A program made the translations under genes and the position numbers. Shown here one piece after another: positions 1 through 7,111 of a stretch of 64,000 nucleotides of DNA. The notes below the pieces were generated by a model. That model was not told the DNA's origin. It searched no databases and saw nothing but the letters and a program-made list of their open reading frames with translations. The DNA is taken from the NCBI GenBank assembly GCA_009702325.1, contig WLID01000001.1:682001-746000 (forward strand), in the 5' to 3' direction. Each line of letters starts with the position of its first letter. Position 1 is the first letter of the stretch. This stretch comes from Actinomycetota bacterium (GTDB lineage: Bacteria > Actinomycetota > Thermoleophilia > Gaiellales > Gaiellaceae).

Positions 1-2
1 CG

Positions 3-917
3 GCGCAGTTCAGAACGTTCTGCCTGAACTTCGATCACGCTGCGTATCTCGAACGTCTCACCGGCATGGGGGTTCGGTGGATCGATGCCGCGGATCCCGA
101 GTTCCCGCCGCGCCTGCGCTCGATCTACGATCCGCCTCCCGGCCTATTTGTGCGAGGTGCGGGTGACGTCACGGTTCTCGCAACCCCGTCGGTGGCAATC
201 GTCGGCGCCCGCTCGTGTTCCGACTACGGGGCGCACGTCGCGAGGACGTTTGCACGTGACCTCGCGCGGGCGGGTGTTGTCGTTGTTTCGGGCCTCGCTC
301 GCGGCGTCGATGGTTGGGCGCACCGGGGCGCGCTCGAGGGTGGGGGAGTCACAGTCGCCGTGCTTGGGTGTGGCATCGATCGCACCTATCCGGCGGCACA
401 CACGACGTTGGCCGCGTCGATCTGCGACCGAGGACTAATCGTCTCGGAGTATCCGCCGGGTGTCACGTCGGCGCCCTGGCGGTTCCCGGCGCGCAACAGA
501 ATCGTGGCGGGTCTCACGGCCGCGACGTTGGTCGTGGAGGCGCGTGAACGCAGCGGTGCGCTGATTACGGCCGACCTTGCGCTGGAGGAGGGCCGAGAGG
601 TGCTGACGGTTCCGGGCGAGATCACCTCGCCGCTCTCCAAGGGAACGAACGATCTGCTCCGCCTCGGGGCCCGCCCGGTGTTTGATGTTGCGGATGTGTT
701 CGAGGCGCTCCAAATTGAGCCACCGTCGCTTCACGCTGCGGGAGCGCCCGACAACCCGGTCGTAGCCGCAGTCCTCGCCGCCGTTGACGCAGGGGCTGCG
801 AGCGCAGATGACGTGACGCGCGCGACGGGCCTCAGTGCGGGCGACGTTGCGGGCGCGCTTGTCGAGTTGGAACTCGCAGGATCCCTGACGGTCACCGATG
901 GGGTCATCAGGAGGTGA
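3..917 (+). CDS. dprA: DNA-processing protein DprA (5' truncated by window edge)
   Basis: DprA/Smf binds incoming single-stranded DNA during transformation and loads RecA on it. The frame is open to the window edge, so the first ATG at 66 is probably internal and the 304 visible residues lack the N-terminus. The Rossmann-like core is complete: VAIVGARSCSDYG, SGLARGVDGWAHR, a GCGIDRTYP segment, SEYPPG, FPARNRI and the VVEARERSGALITA strand-helix. The last 70 or so residues fit the small winged-helix (DprA_WH) tail. comEA and comEC lie in the same window, about 55 kb away, consistent with a competence role. The family call is secure; the true start is not visible. Confidence 0.95.
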   Translation, partial: AQFRTFCLNFDHAAYLERLTGMGVRWIDAADPEFPPRLRSIYDPPPGLFVRGAGDVTVLATPSVAIVGARSCSDYGAHVARTFARDLARAGVVVVSGLARGVDGWAHRGALEGGGVTVAVLGCGIDRTYPAAHTTLAASICDRGLIVSEYPPGVTSAPWRFPARNRIVAGLTAATLVVEARERSGALITADLALEEGREVLTVPGEITSPLSKGTNDLLRLGARPVFDVADVFEALQIEPPSLHAAGAPDNPVVAAVLAAVDAGAASADDVTRATGLSAGDVAGALVELELAGSLTVTDGVIRR

Positions 918-928
918 TGCGTCCGTCG

Positions 929-944
929 TAGGATCGGGGGTGTG
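929..944 (+). promoter_or_regulatory. -10 hexamer giving a leaderless FAD-oxidoreductase mRNA
   Basis: TAGGAT at 929-934 is followed by 7 nt and the GTG start at 942. No Shine-Dalgarno sequence lies between. The spacing puts the predicted transcript start on the start codon. Confidence 0.6.
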
Positions 945-2081
945 ACGACAACTCCATATTGGCTCGGCGGCAAGACCGAGCTCGCGGTGCCCGCTGCCAC
1001 GCGGAGGGGCGAGACCGACGTCACGATCATTGGTGCGGGCGTCACGGGTCTTTCGTGCGCGCTCACGTTGGCGCGGGGCGGCATGGCTGTGCGGGTCGTC
1101 GATACCCGCGGTGTTGCCGCGGGTGCCTCAGGGCGCAACGGTGGCTTCGCGCTACGTGGTGGAACACCCGCCTACGACGAGGCTGTCGCCTCGCTCGGAC
1201 GGGAACACGCGCAAGGGCTATGGCGGCTTACCGAAACCGCCTTTGCGCGGATGCTCGAGCTCGGGGGTGACGCGTTCCGGCGGGTCGGGAGCATCCGGCT
1301 CGCCGCGAGCGACGACGAACTCGAGGCGATCGAGCGTGAGTACGCGGCGCTCACGGCCGACGGCTTCGTCGTCGAACGAGTCGCGCGACTTGAACCGCCA
1401 CTCGACCGTCTCTACGCGGGCGCGATCCACCATCCCGGCGACGCCGGCTTCAATCCGGCCGTCTGGATGGAACGGCTGGCTGCGCATGCGGTCGAGGCGG
1501 GAGCCGAGATCGTCGCCGACACGGTGAACCCCGAGGCGTTGCCCGAAGGCACCGTCGTGATCGCGGTTGACGCGCACACCTCAAAGCTGCTGCCCGAGCT
1601 CGCCGACGCCGTCCAGCCGGCACGCGGGCAGATGCTTGCGACCGCGCCGCTCCCGGCCGTCCGCTACGGCGTCCCGTACTACGCGCGCGACGGCTACGAC
1701 TACTGGCAGCAGTTGCCCGACGGCACTCTGCTCGTCGGTGGCTGCCGCGACCACGCCTTCGCCGCCGAAGCGTCCGCAGACGACGACGTCACGAGCACCG
1801 TCCAGTCAGGCATCGAGCGGCTCCTTGTGAACCTCGTCGGCAGAGCGCCAACGATCACGCACCGTTGGTCGGGGGCCTGGGGTGAGACGCTCGACCGCCT
1901 GCCACTATGCGGCCCGGTGCCGGGTCGAGGAGGCGTTTGGGTCGCCGGAGGTTACTCCGGGCACGGCAACATCCTCGGCTTCGCGTGCGGCGAACTGATC
2001 GGCAAGGCGCTCCTAGGTGATGTCCGCCGCGAGTTGCGCCTGTTCGACCCACGGCGCCCATCGCTCAGCCAGCGCGCTTAG
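942..2081 (+). CDS. FAD-dependent amine/amino-acid oxidoreductase (DAO family)
   Basis: Predicted soluble flavoprotein of 379 residues that oxidises a primary or secondary amine or amino acid. The N-terminus carries the ADP-binding fold (IIGAGVTGLSCAL, residues ~30-42, ending in the acidic VVDT), then ASGRNGGFALRGG, the flavin-contacting segment of the DAO family. Near the C-terminus GGYSGHGNILGFACGE is the second FAD-contact loop. Closest remembered relatives are gamma-glutamylputrescine oxidase and glycine oxidase-like proteins; the substrate cannot be read from the sequence. The GTG start is chosen because a -10 hexamer precedes it by 7 nt and dprA ends 24 nt upstream. The next gene, convergent, is an ornithine-cyclodeaminase homologue, which may hint at amino-acid or polyamine catabolism. 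Confidence 0.85.
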   Translation: MTTTPYWLGGKTELAVPAATRRGETDVTIIGAGVTGLSCALTLARGGMAVRVVDTRGVAAGASGRNGGFALRGGTPAYDEAVASLGREHAQGLWRLTETAFARMLELGGDAFRRVGSIRLAASDDELEAIEREYAALTADGFVVERVARLEPPLDRLYAGAIHHPGDAGFNPAVWMERLAAHAVEAGAEIVADTVNPEALPEGTVVIAVDAHTSKLLPELADAVQPARGQMLATAPLPAVRYGVPYYARDGYDYWQQLPDGTLLVGGCRDHAFAAEASADDDVTSTVQSGIERLLVNLVGRAPTITHRWSGAWGETLDRLPLCGPVPGRGGVWVAGGYSGHGNILGFACGELIGKALLGDVRRELRLFDPRRPSLSQRA

Positions 2082-2091
2082 AAGGCTTCAC

Positions 2092-2111
2092 AGCGGCGCA
2101 CAGGCGCCGCT
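2092..2111. terminator. Hairpin between convergent genes
   Basis: AGCGGCGC and GCGCCGCT form a perfect 8-bp stem around a 4-nt loop between two convergent stop codons. There is no strong T-run on either side, so factor-assisted or hairpin-only termination is inferred. Confidence 0.5.
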
Positions 2112-2131
2112 TCGGAGAGCGCTCGCGCCGA

Positions 2132-3076
2132 CTACAGCGAAAACGACTGGAGCCCGGAGAGCTCCGGCAGCCGGCGCATCGCGGCGACGACGATCGCGAG
2201 ATCCTGAATCGCGAGCCCGGTCGAGTCGAACGTCGTGATCTCATCCGCCGAAACCCGCCCGATCACCTCGCCCGCGAGCACCGCGCCAAGCTCCGTCACG
2301 TCGCTGCGCGCAATCGCCCCGGCCTCCGCAAGGTGCGCGAGCTCACCGCCATGCGATGCCTGCTCCCAGTCGTCGCAGAACAGGCGCGTCCGGCGGAGCT
2401 CGGCGGGGGAGATCTCGGCCTTGCCCGGCCCGTCGGCACCCATCAGGCTCACGTGCTGCCCCGGCCGCAACGAGCCCTCATCAAAGAGCAGCGTATGCCC
2501 GGGCGTCACGGTGACAACAAGATCGGCAGCGAGCGCCTCCGCCCGGGACGGAGCGACGATCGCGCCAAGCTCCTCCGCCGCGGCGGCGGCACGCGACTCG
2601 TCGGCATCCCACACCAACACCTGGTGCCCGCGCGCGACAAACGCCCGCACCGCGGCACGCCCATTCACGCCGACACCCACAACGGCAGCCGTCGCCGCAT
2701 CGCGCTTCCCGAGCGTCTCCGCCGCCAGCACAGCGGCAGCGCCCGTGCGCAGCGCCGTCACGGCACCCGCCTCCATCACGGCGCGCAACTCAGCAGTCTC
2801 CGCATCAGACACAACCACGAGCCCGTTCACCGTCGGTAGACCGCGCTCCGGGTTCCCCGGGAACGACGAGACCCACTTCAGGATCGTGTAGCCAGCACCA
2901 AGTGCCGGCATCGCGCGGAAGTCGCCCGCCGGATAGTTCGTCACGTACGCCTTCGGCGGCATCACCCACTCGCCGCGGTGATGGGCAAGGAACGCCTCGC
3001 GGACAGCCTCAACGGCCTCGCCCGGCGACACCGCCGCTTCGACGTCGCGTGCTGTGAGGACGGGAATCCCGCTCAC
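2132..3076 (-). CDS. Ornithine cyclodeaminase / mu-crystallin family NAD(P)-binding protein
   Basis: Protein of 314 residues. Family members deaminate and cyclise ornithine to proline, or reduce cyclic imines. Visible are KWVSSFPGNP (the substrate-site lysine region), EAGAVTALRTGAAAVLA, the Rossmann turn VVGVGVNGRAAVRAF with an acidic residue ending the second strand (VLVWDAD), and the SLMGADGPGKAEI segment holding the conserved aspartate. It starts 14 nt after the pntB stop on the same strand, so it may be the last gene of the transhydrogenase transcript. Whether it is a true cyclodeaminase, an imine reductase or an alanine-dehydrogenase-like enzyme cannot be decided here. Confidence 0.85.
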   Translation of the reverse strand: MSGIPVLTARDVEAAVSPGEAVEAVREAFLAHHRGEWVMPPKAYVTNYPAGDFRAMPALGAGYTILKWVSSFPGNPERGLPTVNGLVVVSDAETAELRAVMEAGAVTALRTGAAAVLAAETLGKRDAATAAVVGVGVNGRAAVRAFVARGHQVLVWDADESRAAAAAEELGAIVAPSRAEALAADLVVTVTPGHTLLFDEGSLRPGQHVSLMGADGPGKAEISPAELRRTRLFCDDWEQASHGGELAHLAEAGAIARSDVTELGAVLAGEVIGRVSADEITTFDSTGLAIQDLAIVVAAMRRLPELSGLQSFSL

Positions 3077-3089
3077 ACGCGCCTCGGAG

Positions 3090-4475
3090 CTAGAGGGCCT
3101 TGACGGCGGAGACGAGCTTCAACACCGACGCCTTCGCGTCGCCGAAGAGCATCGCCGTGCCCGGCAGCACAAACAGCGGGTTATCGATGCCGGCGAAACC
3201 GGTTGCCATCGACCGCTTCATCACGATCGTCTGCGCAGCAGCGTCGACGTTCAAGATCGGCATGCCGTAGATCGGGCTGCCCGGATCGTTGCGCGCCGCA
3301 GGGTTGACGACGTCGTTCGCGCCAATCACGAGCACAACATCGGTCTGCGGGAACTCCGGGTTGATCTCGTCCATCTCCTTGAGGGCGTCGTACGGGACGT
3401 TCGCCTCAGCAAGGAGCACGTTCATGTGGCCCGGCATACGGCCGGCAACAGGATGGATCGCGTACTGAACGTTCACGTTCTTCTTCTCAAGCTCATCGGC
3501 GAGCTCGCGCACCGCGTGCTGCGCCTGCGCGACGGCCATGCCGTATCCCGGGACGATCACGACGTTCTGGGCGTACGCGAGCATGATCGCAACGTCCTCG
3601 GCGTTGACCGACCGCACGGTTCCTTCAACCGCGGCGGCACCAGCGCCAGCCTGCACCTGCCCGAACGCGCCGAATAGCACGTTGCCGATCGAGCGGTTCA
3701 TCGCCTTGCCCATCATCAGTGTGAGCAGCGTTCCCGAGGCACCAACGAGGGCGCCCGACACGATCAGGACGTTCGAGCCAAGCTCAAAACCGGTAGCCGA
3801 CGCTGCAAGGCCGGTGAAGGCATTGAGCAGCGAGATCACGACGGGCATGTCGGCGCCACCGATCGGCAGCACGAACAACACACCGAAGATCGAGGCGCCC
3901 ACAAGCACCACAACCATCAGCCACTGCGCCTCGGAACCAGCGATCATCGCGATTCCAGCAGCGAGCACACCTGCGATCAGCAGACCGTTCCCAAACTTCT
4001 GGCCCGGATACGTGATCGGCCGTCCGCCAATCAGCTCCTGCAGCTTCGCGAACGCGATCAGCGAACCGGCGAACGACACCGCGCCGATCAGCGCCGACGC
4101 GACAACCGCCACGATCACGTCGCCGTGCAGATGGCCGGGCTCCGGCGCCATGTTGTGGAACTCCGACAGCGACACGAGCGCCGCTGCACCACCGCCGACG
4201 CCGTTGAAGAGCGCCACCATCTGCGGCATCGCCGTCATCTTCACGCGGCGGGCACCAACAAGGCCGAACACCGAGCCGATCGCGGCACCAACCGGAATCC
4301 GCCAACCAATGTGCATCCCGGAGTGGGCGAGCGTGACCACGATCGCGATCGCCATACCGATCGCGCCAATCCAGTTACCGCGGCGCGCAGTCGTCGGAGA
4401 CGACAGGAAGCGCAACGCCAGGATGAAACAGATGATCGTGACGAGGTAGAAGAGGTTCGAGGTGGTCTGGCCCAT
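3090..4475 (-). CDS. pntB: Proton-translocating NAD(P) transhydrogenase subunit beta
   Basis: Membrane subunit (461 residues) of the transhydrogenase that couples hydride transfer between NADH and NADP+ to proton entry, supplying NADPH. About nine hydrophobic segments fill residues 1-260. The C-terminal NADP(H)-binding domain III shows VIVPGYGMAVAQAQ, HPVAGRMPGHMNVLLAEA and VLVIGANDVVNPAA, all hallmark segments. Length matches E. coli PntB. The start overlaps the pntA2 stop by one base, so the three subunit genes are translationally coupled. A split alpha subunit (pntA1 and pntA2) is the usual arrangement in alphaproteobacteria and many actinobacteria. Confidence 0.97.
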   Translation of the reverse strand: MGQTTSNLFYLVTIICFILALRFLSSPTTARRGNWIGAIGMAIAIVVTLAHSGMHIGWRIPVGAAIGSVFGLVGARRVKMTAMPQMVALFNGVGGGAAALVSLSEFHNMAPEPGHLHGDVIVAVVASALIGAVSFAGSLIAFAKLQELIGGRPITYPGQKFGNGLLIAGVLAAGIAMIAGSEAQWLMVVVLVGASIFGVLFVLPIGGADMPVVISLLNAFTGLAASATGFELGSNVLIVSGALVGASGTLLTLMMGKAMNRSIGNVLFGAFGQVQAGAGAAAVEGTVRSVNAEDVAIMLAYAQNVVIVPGYGMAVAQAQHAVRELADELEKKNVNVQYAIHPVAGRMPGHMNVLLAEANVPYDALKEMDEINPEFPQTDVVLVIGANDVVNPAARNDPGSPIYGMPILNVDAAAQTIVMKRSMATGFAGIDNPLFVLPGTAMLFGDAKASVLKLVSAVKAL

Positions 4476-4789
4476 TACTCCTCAGCCTTCTTCTGCGGCT
4501 CGCGCTTCTTGAACATCTCAAGCATGCGGTCGGTCACAACGAAGCCACCAACGACGTTCGCGGCGGCAAGGATCATCGCGATGAACCCGACCCAACCGGT
4601 GAGCAGATCGGGATCGGCGGCGCCCGCAACGAGCATCGCGCCGACAACGACGATGCCGTGGATCGCGTTCGTGCCCGACATCAGCGGCGTGTGTAGCAGC
4701 GTCGGCACCTTCGAGATCACCTCGATACCGAGGAAGATCGCGAGCGCAAGAATCGTCAGCTCAACAACAAGCTGGGTGTAATGGGTCAC
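4475..4789 (-). CDS. pntA2: NAD(P) transhydrogenase subunit alpha, membrane part
   Basis: Small subunit of 104 residues with three hydrophobic helices, equivalent to the C-terminal membrane part of a fused PntA. It ends in a basic tail (KKREPQKK). The gene overlaps pntA1 by 4 nt upstream and pntB by 1 nt downstream, which fits tightly coupled synthesis of one complex. Identification rests mainly on this position plus the conserved HTPLMSGTNAIHGIV segment, which is characteristic of the family. Confidence 0.95.
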   Translation of the reverse strand: MTHYTQLVVELTILALAIFLGIEVISKVPTLLHTPLMSGTNAIHGIVVVGAMLVAGAADPDLLTGWVGFIAMILAAANVVGGFVVTDRMLEMFKKREPQKKAEE

Positions 4790-5868
4790 GCGGCCTCCTT
4801 GCGTGTCACGCAGGCGCCCGACGTGATCTCGTCTTCCCAGTCGAGCGTCAGTTCCCCAGCGGGTGCGAGATGGGTGAGCAGCGTCGTGATGTTGCGTGCG
4901 TACAGCTGGCTCGCATGCGACGCCATCAAGCTCGGAAGGTTCAACGTGCCGACGATCGTGACGCCATGCTCGACGACAACCTCGCCTGGCTTCGTCAGCT
5001 CGCAGTTGCCGCCCGTCTCGGCAGCAAGATCGACAATCACCGAGCCGGGACGCATACCCGCAACCGCCGACGCCGGAATCAGGCGTGGGGCAGGGCGGCC
5101 AGGGATCGCAGCCGTCGTGACGACGAGGTCGAAATCGGGGATCCGGGCGTTCAGGGCCTCCTGCTGCTTGGCCTGCTCCTCCGGCGTCAGCTCGCGTGCG
5201 TAGCCACCCTCAGTCTCCTCGCCAACAACGCCGAGGTCGAGGAACTGCGCGCCGAGCGACTGCACCTGCTCTTTCACCGCCGGGCGAACATCGAAGCCGG
5301 CGACGACGGCGCCGAGACGGCGGAGCGTTGCGATCGCCTGCAGACCCGCGACACCGGCGCCAAGGACGAGCGCCTTGGCGGGTGCGATCGTGCCGGCAGC
5401 CGTGGTGAGCATCGGCAGAAACTTGGGAAGGTTCTCGGCGGCGAGCAGGGCACCCTTGTAGCCCGCGACCGTCGCCTGCGATGAGAGCGCATCCATCGAC
5501 TGTGCGCGCGTCGTGCGGGGAATCGACTCCATCGCGAACGCGACAACGCCGCGCGCTGAAAGCGCTGCGATCAGATCCTTGTCGGTGAGCGGCGTCAGGA
5601 AGCCAACGAGCACCTGGCCGGAGGAGAGCTTCTCGATCTCGGCGGCCGTCGGCTTCGCGACCTTCACGACCGCATCGACGCCGGAGAACGCGTCATCGAC
5701 GAGTTCCGCACCGACGGCAGCGTAGGCCTCGTCGAGGAAACCGGCCGCAACACCAGCACCGCGTTCGACGACGACCGTGAACCCTTCGCCGAGCTTGGCG
5801 ATGACCTCAGGGACGAGCGCGACGCGATGCTCGCCGACTGCCTGCTCTTTAGGAACTCCAACCCGCAT
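4786..5868 (-). CDS. pntA1: NAD(P) transhydrogenase subunit alpha, NAD-binding part
   Basis: Soluble NAD(H)-binding domain I (360 residues), related to alanine dehydrogenase. The protein begins RVGVPKEQAVGEHRVAL, the family's usual N-terminus, which fixes the start at 5868 although the frame is open for 35 more codons upstream. The dinucleotide fold VLGAGVAGLQAIATLRRLGA ends in the acidic FDVR, expected for NAD. The conserved segment FLTPLTD lies before it. TAGCGT lies about 10 nt before the ATG and may be the -10 element. It heads the pntA1-pntA2-pntB operon, divergent from the DedA gene. Confidence 0.96.
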   Translation of the reverse strand: MRVGVPKEQAVGEHRVALVPEVIAKLGEGFTVVVERGAGVAAGFLDEAYAAVGAELVDDAFSGVDAVVKVAKPTAAEIEKLSSGQVLVGFLTPLTDKDLIAALSARGVVAFAMESIPRTTRAQSMDALSSQATVAGYKGALLAAENLPKFLPMLTTAAGTIAPAKALVLGAGVAGLQAIATLRRLGAVVAGFDVRPAVKEQVQSLGAQFLDLGVVGEETEGGYARELTPEEQAKQQEALNARIPDFDLVVTTAAIPGRPAPRLIPASAVAGMRPGSVIVDLAAETGGNCELTKPGEVVVEHGVTIVGTLNLPSLMASHASQLYARNITTLLTHLAPAGELTLDWEDEITSGACVTRKEAA

Positions 5869-5940
5869 AGACGGCCGGACGCTATCGAAAACACAGCACC
5901 TGGGAGAGGGCAGATCGAACGTCTGGCCGTTTCCGTCGCC

Positions 5941-5956
5941 TACACTCGCTGTTGTG
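5941..5956 (+). promoter_or_regulatory. -10 hexamer giving a leaderless dedA-like mRNA
   Basis: TACACT at 5941-5946 lies 7 nt before the GTG at 5954, with no ribosome binding site between. It supports this GTG over starts further upstream in the same frame. Confidence 0.6.
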
Positions 5957-6541
5957 ACCCACCTGATCACCACCTACGGGCTGATCATTGTGTTCGGACT
6001 CGTCGCGATCGAATGCGCCGGTGTGCCGGTTCCGGGAGAGACCGCGATGATCATCGCGGGCGTCCTCTCATCGCAGGGTCACTACCCGCTTTGGCAGGTG
6101 ATCGTTGTCGGTGCAGCCGCCGCGATCATCGGTGACAACGCGGGATACGTGATTGGGCGTAAGGGTGGCCGCAAGCTCCTTGAGCGAACGCCGATCGTCC
6201 GTGACTACTTCCACAAGGTGCTGCCCCCATCGGAGCGCTTCTTCCAAAAACACGGTGCGAAGACGATCTTCCTTGCCCGGTTTATCGCCGTGCTGCGTGT
6301 GACTGCCGCGTGGATCGCTGGCATCACCCACATGCCTTGGTGGCGCTTCGCCATCTTCAACGCGGCGGGCGGCATCGTGTGGGCTGTCCTCGTCAGTGTG
6401 GTCGCTTACCAGTTCGGGAAATCGGCGGCAGATGCGATTCAGCACTACGGGCTGTACGCCCTCGTCGTGATCGCAGTGCTCGTGGCTGCCGTGATTCTCG
6501 TGCTGCGGGTTGTGCATCGCCGCGGTATCGAGCACAGCTAA
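5954..6541 (+). CDS. DedA-family membrane protein
   Basis: Integral membrane protein of 195 residues in the DedA/SNARE-associated family, members of which move undecaprenyl phosphate or phospholipids across the membrane and support envelope homeostasis. Key features are the re-entrant segment AIECAGVPVPGETAMIIAGVL (E and PGE conserved), GDNAGYVIGRKGGRK, and the second re-entrant part FLARFIAVLRVTAAWIAGI with the conserved arginines. Hydrophobic helices follow to a short basic tail. The GTG start is chosen for the -10 hexamer 7 nt upstream and because the preceding in-frame residues are not membrane-like. Divergent from the transhydrogenase operon. Confidence 0.9.
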   Translation: MTHLITTYGLIIVFGLVAIECAGVPVPGETAMIIAGVLSSQGHYPLWQVIVVGAAAAIIGDNAGYVIGRKGGRKLLERTPIVRDYFHKVLPPSERFFQKHGAKTIFLARFIAVLRVTAAWIAGITHMPWWRFAIFNAAGGIVWAVLVSVVAYQFGKSAADAIQHYGLYALVVIAVLVAAVILVLRVVHRRGIEHS

Positions 6542-6730
6542 ACGCAATCCCTCACCGAGCGGCACAGAAATACTTCGCTCGATAATGCGACTCGCACGCT
6601 TGTCGACAAAAGTGGGCAATGTCGAGAATAGTCACGTCAATTCAAGACATACGCGCACGAGAAGAATGCTTGCGAATTGCGTCAATCCAACAAGATTCTG
6701 TTAGGGCTTCTCAGATCGAAAAAGTCGAAC

Positions 6731-6772
6731 TATGCTGTGCCTAAGTAAAGAACCTTTAGGAGGAGTTTCTTT
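6731..6772 (+). promoter_or_regulatory. -10 element and hairpin presenting the ribosome binding site
   Basis: TATGCT at 6731-6736 is a good -10 candidate. Downstream, AAAGAAC (6747-6753) can pair with GTTTCTTT (6765-6772, one bulged U), leaving an 11-nt loop that holds the strong AGGAGG (near 6759). The right arm ends on the first base of the TTG start. The structure could keep the start region partly closed. Confidence 0.45.
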
Positions 6773-6969
6773 TGGCACGCAAGACCGTTCTCGTATGCGA
6801 TCAGTGCGGCAAGGAAGTCGGAGAAAATCGTGGAGCAACGCTCCGCGTCACCTACACCGACGCCCGCCGTGGTTCCAAGGTCGCCGACCTCTGTGACACC
6901 TGCGCCGCCGACCTTCCCGGCCGCGCAGCTGCACGGCGCGGCCGTCGACCCAAGGCCGTAGCGGCCTAG
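6772..6969 (+). CDS. Small zinc-ribbon protein with basic AT-hook-like tail
   Basis: Sixty-five residues. Two cysteine pairs, CDQC (residues 9-12) and CDTC (41-44), are spaced as in a zinc ribbon, and the last 15 residues are strongly basic and rich in Ala, Arg and Gly (AARRGRRPKAVAA), resembling an AT-hook or the DNA-binding tail of Lsr2-type proteins. Start is a TTG 7 nt after an AGGAGG. A long GC-rich hairpin follows the stop. Short intergenic space on both sides, strong SD and monocistronic layout suggest a well-expressed protein. A nucleoid or RNA-binding role is a guess; no family name is assigned. Confidence 0.7.
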   Translation: MARKTVLVCDQCGKEVGENRGATLRVTYTDARRGSKVADLCDTCAADLPGRAAARRGRRPKAVAA

Positions 6970-6980
6970 TTCGTTTCCGG

Positions 6981-7014
6981 TGTGGCTGGGCGCGCTCACG
7001 TGCGCCCAGCCACA
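6981..7014 (+). terminator. Strong 13-bp hairpin after the zinc-ribbon gene
   Basis: TGTGGCTGGGCGC (6981-6993) is perfectly complementary to GCGCCCAGCCACA (7002-7014) across an 8-nt loop, 11 nt past the stop. No U-tract follows, as is common in high-GC actinobacteria. Confidence 0.7.
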
Positions 7015-7096
7015 ACCGAGCTTTCCCCTCGAAGTTTCGCCCGAAATCTCCGCTCGGAGCGGGAAGTGGTGCGTAATTCTTGGGTCGTCCGCGAAC

Positions 7097-7111
7097 TACG
7101 ATGACCCGATG
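7097..7111 (+). promoter_or_regulatory. -10 hexamer giving a leaderless helicase-nuclease mRNA
   Basis: TACGAT at 7097-7102 is followed by exactly 6 nt and the ATG at 7109; no SD sequence. This decides the start against the longer open frame beginning at 6980. Confidence 0.65.
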
